Source of the DNA: Clostridiales bacterium
GTDB taxonomy: Bacteria; Bacillota_A; Clostridia; Christensenellales; Aristaeellaceae
Length of the DNA stretch: 8,686 nucleotides
Reading direction: 5' to 3'
Assembly (NCBI GenBank): GCA_024684665.1
Contig: JAIKWN010000118.1
Location: forward strand, 1-8,686
In this document: positions 7,038-8,686 of the stretch, piece by piece
Layout of the letters: every line of letters begins with the position of its first letter
Position numbering within the stretch: the stretch's first letter is position 1
The notes under the pieces: model-generated
The model's input: only the letters and a program-made list of their open reading frames with translations
The model's database searches: none
Told to the model about the DNA's origin: nothing
Made by a program: the position numbers and the translations under genes

Positions 7038-7829
7038 ATGAACGGATGGAAAGAAATTGACAGCCTCAAGAATCCCCGGATTCAGGGCTTGCACAGGCTC
7101 GCGCAGGCACGTGCGCGCAGGGAACAGAACCTGTTTCTTGCGGAAGGCGAAAAGATGACCCGGGAAGCGGTTTCCTGCGGTCTTGCGAAGACGGTGCTGT
7201 TTGCCCGAGGCCAGGAAGAGTGTTATGCTTTTCTGCTGGCGGACGCACTGGCATCCGGTGCGGAATGCTTTTCGGTGCCGGAAAACGTGATCGCTCTGCT
7301 TTCCTCTGCAAGAACCCCCCAGGGAATCCTTGCTGCGGCGGAGATTCCGCGGGAGCCGGCTTCCCTTTCCGGCGCGCGGATTCTGGCACTCGATGGGGTA
7401 CAGGATCCGGGAAATGTGGGAACGATGATCCGTACGGCGGATGCGGCGGGGTTTGACGGCGTGCTGCTTGGCTTCGGCTGTGCAGATCCCTATGGCCCAA
7501 AGGCAGCGCGGGCTTCCATGGGCTCCCTGTTTCGCATGCCGATGCGGTTCTGCCCGGGGGAAACTGCCTCGCTGGCGGAAGAACTTGAGGGCTTTCGGAC
7601 AAGGGGCTACTCCGTCCTCTCCTCGGAACTGGGGGGCGCGGATTTTTACGAGGGAAGTCCTGCTCCGCCGCTGGTCCTCGTGATTGGAAGTGAAGGGAAA
7701 GGCGTATCGGAGATAGTAAGCGCCACTGCGACCCATCATCTGGCACTTCCTATGCGGGGCGGGGCAGAGTCACTGAATGCTGCGGTAGCCGCAGGAATCA
7801 TGATGTACGAGCTTTCAAGGAAAGGCTGA
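7038..7829 (+). CDS. TrmH/SpoU-family RNA 2'-O-ribose methyltransferase
   Basis: This is an SPOUT-class enzyme transferring a methyl group from S-adenosylmethionine to a ribose 2'-OH in rRNA or tRNA. The 263-residue protein has an N-terminal substrate-binding domain (about 1-107, including FLAEGEK 33-39 and ARTPQGILA 91-99) and a C-terminal trefoil-knot catalytic domain. All three SpoU motifs are present: motif 1 DGVQDPGNVGTMIRTADA (119-136, Asn126 and catalytic Arg132), motif 2 VIGSEGKGVS (215-224, Glu219) and motif 3 LPMRGGAESLNAAVAAGI (237-254, Ser245 and Asn247). GAGGGTG lies 9 nt before the start. The gene follows the J-protein gene by 22 nt. Paralogs act on 23S rRNA or on tRNA, and the sequence alone does not say which nucleotide is the target, so I give no gene symbol. 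Confidence 0.92.
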   Translation: MNGWKEIDSLKNPRIQGLHRLAQARARREQNLFLAEGEKMTREAVSCGLAKTVLFARGQEECYAFLLADALASGAECFSVPENVIALLSSARTPQGILAAAEIPREPASLSGARILALDGVQDPGNVGTMIRTADAAGFDGVLLGFGCADPYGPKAARASMGSLFRMPMRFCPGETASLAEELEGFRTRGYSVLSSELGGADFYEGSPAPPLVLVIGSEGKGVSEIVSATATHHLALPMRGGAESLNAAVAAGIMMYELSRKG

Positions 7830-7832
7830 CCA

Positions 7833-7847
7833 GGGCGTCATACGCCC
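7833..7847 (+). other. Small hairpin between the methyltransferase and FakA-M-like genes
   Basis: GGGCGT (7833-7838) and ACGCCC (7842-7847) form a perfect 6-bp stem with a 3-nt CAT loop. No T-tract follows, so it is not a terminator. The AAAGGAG of the next gene begins 7 nt later, so it could act as an mRNA processing or stability element. Chance is also possible for so short a stem. Confidence 0.3.
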
Positions 7848-7865
7848 ATAAAGAAAGGAGATATT

Positions 7866-8117
7866 ATGCTGGAATTCCGTTATGACACGCAGCTTCTTAT
7901 TGAGGGGCACGATCTCGATGAGGATGAGATCTACGACTATATCCTGGACAATTTCAAGGGCGACTGCCTGCTGGCCGTGGGTGACGAGGAACTGATCAAG
8001 ATTCACTTCCATACGAACGAGCCCTGGAAGATCCTGGAATACGGTGCGTCTCTGGGTGAAATCTATGACATTGTTGTGGAGGATATGGACCGGCAGGCCC
8101 GCGGGCTGAAGGGATAA
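7866..8117 (+). CDS. Standalone FakA middle-domain-like protein ('kinase to dihydroxyacetone kinase')
   Basis: This 83-residue acidic protein has an ideal AAAGGAG 5 nt before the start. It resembles the middle domain of FakA/YloV-type fatty-acid kinases, in which a strand ending in a YCT-type motif is followed by VVGDED, KVHVHTxxPG and GEL-x-x-I-x-I-x-NM-x-x-Q. Here the matches are [11 protein letters not shown] (4-14), [20 protein letters not shown] (35-54), [10 protein letters not shown] (57-66) and VEDMDRQ (71-77). The DAK2 kinase domain and the C-terminal FakB-binding domain are both absent, so it cannot be a kinase by itself. His47 and His49 correspond to the zinc-binding HxH I recall from FakA, while the Cys ligand position is Asp7. 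Standalone versions exist in Clostridia under the awkward name 'kinase to dihydroxyacetone kinase'; I know of no established function. It is not a truncated pseudogene: it has its own ribosome binding site and a clean stop. Confidence 0.72.
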   Translation: MLEFRYDTQLLIEGHDLDEDEIYDYILDNFKGDCLLAVGDEELIKIHFHTNEPWKILEYGASLGEIYDIVVEDMDRQARGLKG

Positions 8118-8171
8118 TCCGTTCTTCCACGCAAATTACACGGCTTTATCTTTTCGGTAAGGAAAAAAAGA

Positions 8172-8200
8172 TTGCCAACGGCGGGGTTCTGCCGTATAAT
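8172..8200 (+). promoter_or_regulatory. Sigma-A-type promoter for ppdK
   Basis: TTGCCA (8172-8177) and TATAAT (8195-8200) are separated by 17 nt, giving a perfect -10 and a -35 with four of six matches. An A-rich tract (GGAAAAAAAG, 8161-8170) just upstream could serve as an UP element. Transcription would start at about 8207, giving a leader of roughly 50 nt before ppdK. No clear terminator lies between the previous gene and this promoter, so readthrough into ppdK is possible. Confidence 0.8.
8178..8195. repeat. Inverted repeat inside the ppdK promoter spacer
   Basis: ACGGC (8178-8182) and GCCGT (8191-8195) flank an 8-nt centre, GGGGTTCT. The repeat fills the spacer between the -35 and -10 hexamers and touches the -10. 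Its position fits an operator that blocks RNA polymerase, but with 5-bp arms it may be chance. Confidence 0.35.
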
Positions 8201-8206
8201 AAACGT

Positions 8207-8231
8207 TGTGACTTAAGACAAAATGTGACTT
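8207..8231 (+). repeat. TGTGACTT direct repeat at the ppdK transcription start
   Basis: TGTGACTT occurs at 8207-8214 and again at 8224-8231, starts 17 nt apart. The first copy lies in TTGTGACTTAAGACAA (8206-8221), which has TTGT/ACAA ends and slightly resembles a Rex redox-repressor half-site arrangement, although the symmetry is imperfect. The repeat lies downstream of the -10, where a repressor could act. Confidence 0.35.
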
Positions 8232-8257
8232 TACTAAACCAAGGAGGAAAGAGCAGC

Positions 8258-8686
8258 ATGACCAAGTACGTATACCTCTTCAAAGAGGGCAACGCCGACA
8301 TGCGCAACCTGCTCGGCGGCAAGGGGGCCAATCTCGCCGAGATGACAAATTTGGGTCTACCGGTGCCCCAGGGCTTCACCATCACAACCGAGGCCTGCAC
8401 CCGCTACTATACCGACGGCAAGACCATTGGTGCGGATATTCAGGAGCAGATTGACGCCGCTCTGTCTGAAATTGAGAAGATTAACGGGAAGAAGTTTGGC
8501 AGCGCGAAAACGCCGCTTCTCGTTTCCGTCCGTTCCGGCGCGCGTGCTTCCATGCCGGGCATGATGGATACCATCCTGAATCTGGGCTTGAACGACGAAG
8601 TGGCCGCCGGCCTCATCGCGGGGAATCCTGATCCCAAGTTCGAGCGCTTCGTGTACGACTCCTATCGCCGCTTCATCCAGATGTTC
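8258..8686 (+). CDS. ppdK: Pyruvate, phosphate dikinase, 3'-partial
   Basis: PPDK interconverts ATP, phosphate and pyruvate with AMP, pyrophosphate and PEP. In anaerobic Bacillota it serves glycolysis or PEP formation in the cytoplasm. The first 143 residues are present and run to the window edge without a stop; the full enzyme is about 870-880 residues. The N-terminal nucleotide-binding domain is clear: [13 protein letters not shown] (17-29) with Lys22, [15 protein letters not shown] (33-47), and [20 protein letters not shown] (87-106) with Arg92. Lys22 and Arg92 fall at the same numbers as I recall for the well-studied Clostridium symbiosum enzyme, and long stretches look almost identical to it. 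The start is set by AAGGAGG (8241-8247), 10 nt upstream. The gene has its own promoter and is separated from the previous gene by 140 nt. Confidence 0.97.
   Translation, partial: MTKYVYLFKEGNADMRNLLGGKGANLAEMTNLGLPVPQGFTITTEACTRYYTDGKTIGADIQEQIDAALSEIEKINGKKFGSAKTPLLVSVRSGARASMPGMMDTILNLGLNDEVAAGLIAGNPDPKFERFVYDSYRRFIQMF

Noticed and set aside
6104..7069. 321-residue open frame on the minus strand
   Set aside because: It is antisense to the J-protein gene and the end of the DUF5685-type gene, with no motifs or ribosome binding site that I can recognise.
6462..7739. 425-residue open frame on the minus strand
   Set aside because: It overlaps both the J-protein and methyltransferase genes, which have full family motifs. 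Its translation has no domain features and is rich in Arg, Pro and Ser.
8118..8171. Search for a terminator after the FakA-M-like gene
   Set aside because: The region is AT-rich with T- and A-runs but I find no GC-rich stem followed by a T-tract.

Overview
The window reads as a chromosomal stretch of a moderately GC-rich Clostridia-type Bacillota genome. The evidence is purine-rich Shine-Dalgarno sites, a classical sigma-A promoter, a clostridial-type zinc ABC transporter, a pyrophosphate-type pyruvate phosphate dikinase very close to clostridial enzymes, and a DUF5685/J-domain gene pair that I associate with Clostridia. Every supported gene is on the + strand. I see no RNA genes, insertion sequences, CRISPR arrays or phage genes.

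Layout: (1) positions 2-1402 hold the 3' end of a PQQ-like beta-propeller protein, closed by a strong GC-rich hairpin terminator. (2) Positions 1472-8117 hold a tightly packed run of eight genes without an obvious internal terminator: glycerol kinase glpK; zinc ABC transporter genes znuA (binding protein), znuC (ATPase) and znuB (permease); a Cys-containing helical protein of the DUF5685 type; a J-domain protein with a TPR-like region and a Cys-rich tail; a TrmH/SpoU-family RNA 2'-O-methyltransferase; and an 83-residue standalone protein resembling the middle, metal-binding domain of fatty-acid kinase FakA. glpK/znuA, znuA/znuC and znuC/znuB each overlap by an ATGA quartet, and DUF5685/J-protein overlap by 17 nt, so translational coupling is likely. 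(3) A 140-nt intergenic region carries a near-consensus promoter with an inverted repeat in its spacer and a direct repeat after it. (4) ppdK starts at 8258 and runs off the end.

How the genes may work together: ZnuABC should import zinc (possibly manganese), and several neighbours look thiol- or metal-related. ZnuC has a His/Cys N-terminal extension, the DUF5685 protein has a CxxCH motif, the J protein ends with seven cysteines in 27 residues, and the FakA-M-like protein keeps an HxH pair. This is suggestive but unproven. GlpK and PPDK belong to glycerol/PEP-pyruvate metabolism and sit at the two ends of the run.

The most promising undescribed module is the DUF5685/J-protein pair. The DUF5685 protein carries two Asp-rich motifs (DxxEDD and DxxED) that resemble those of squalene/phytoene synthases, which would be a new functional hypothesis for the family. 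Family assignments are from recognition of motifs, since no search could be run.
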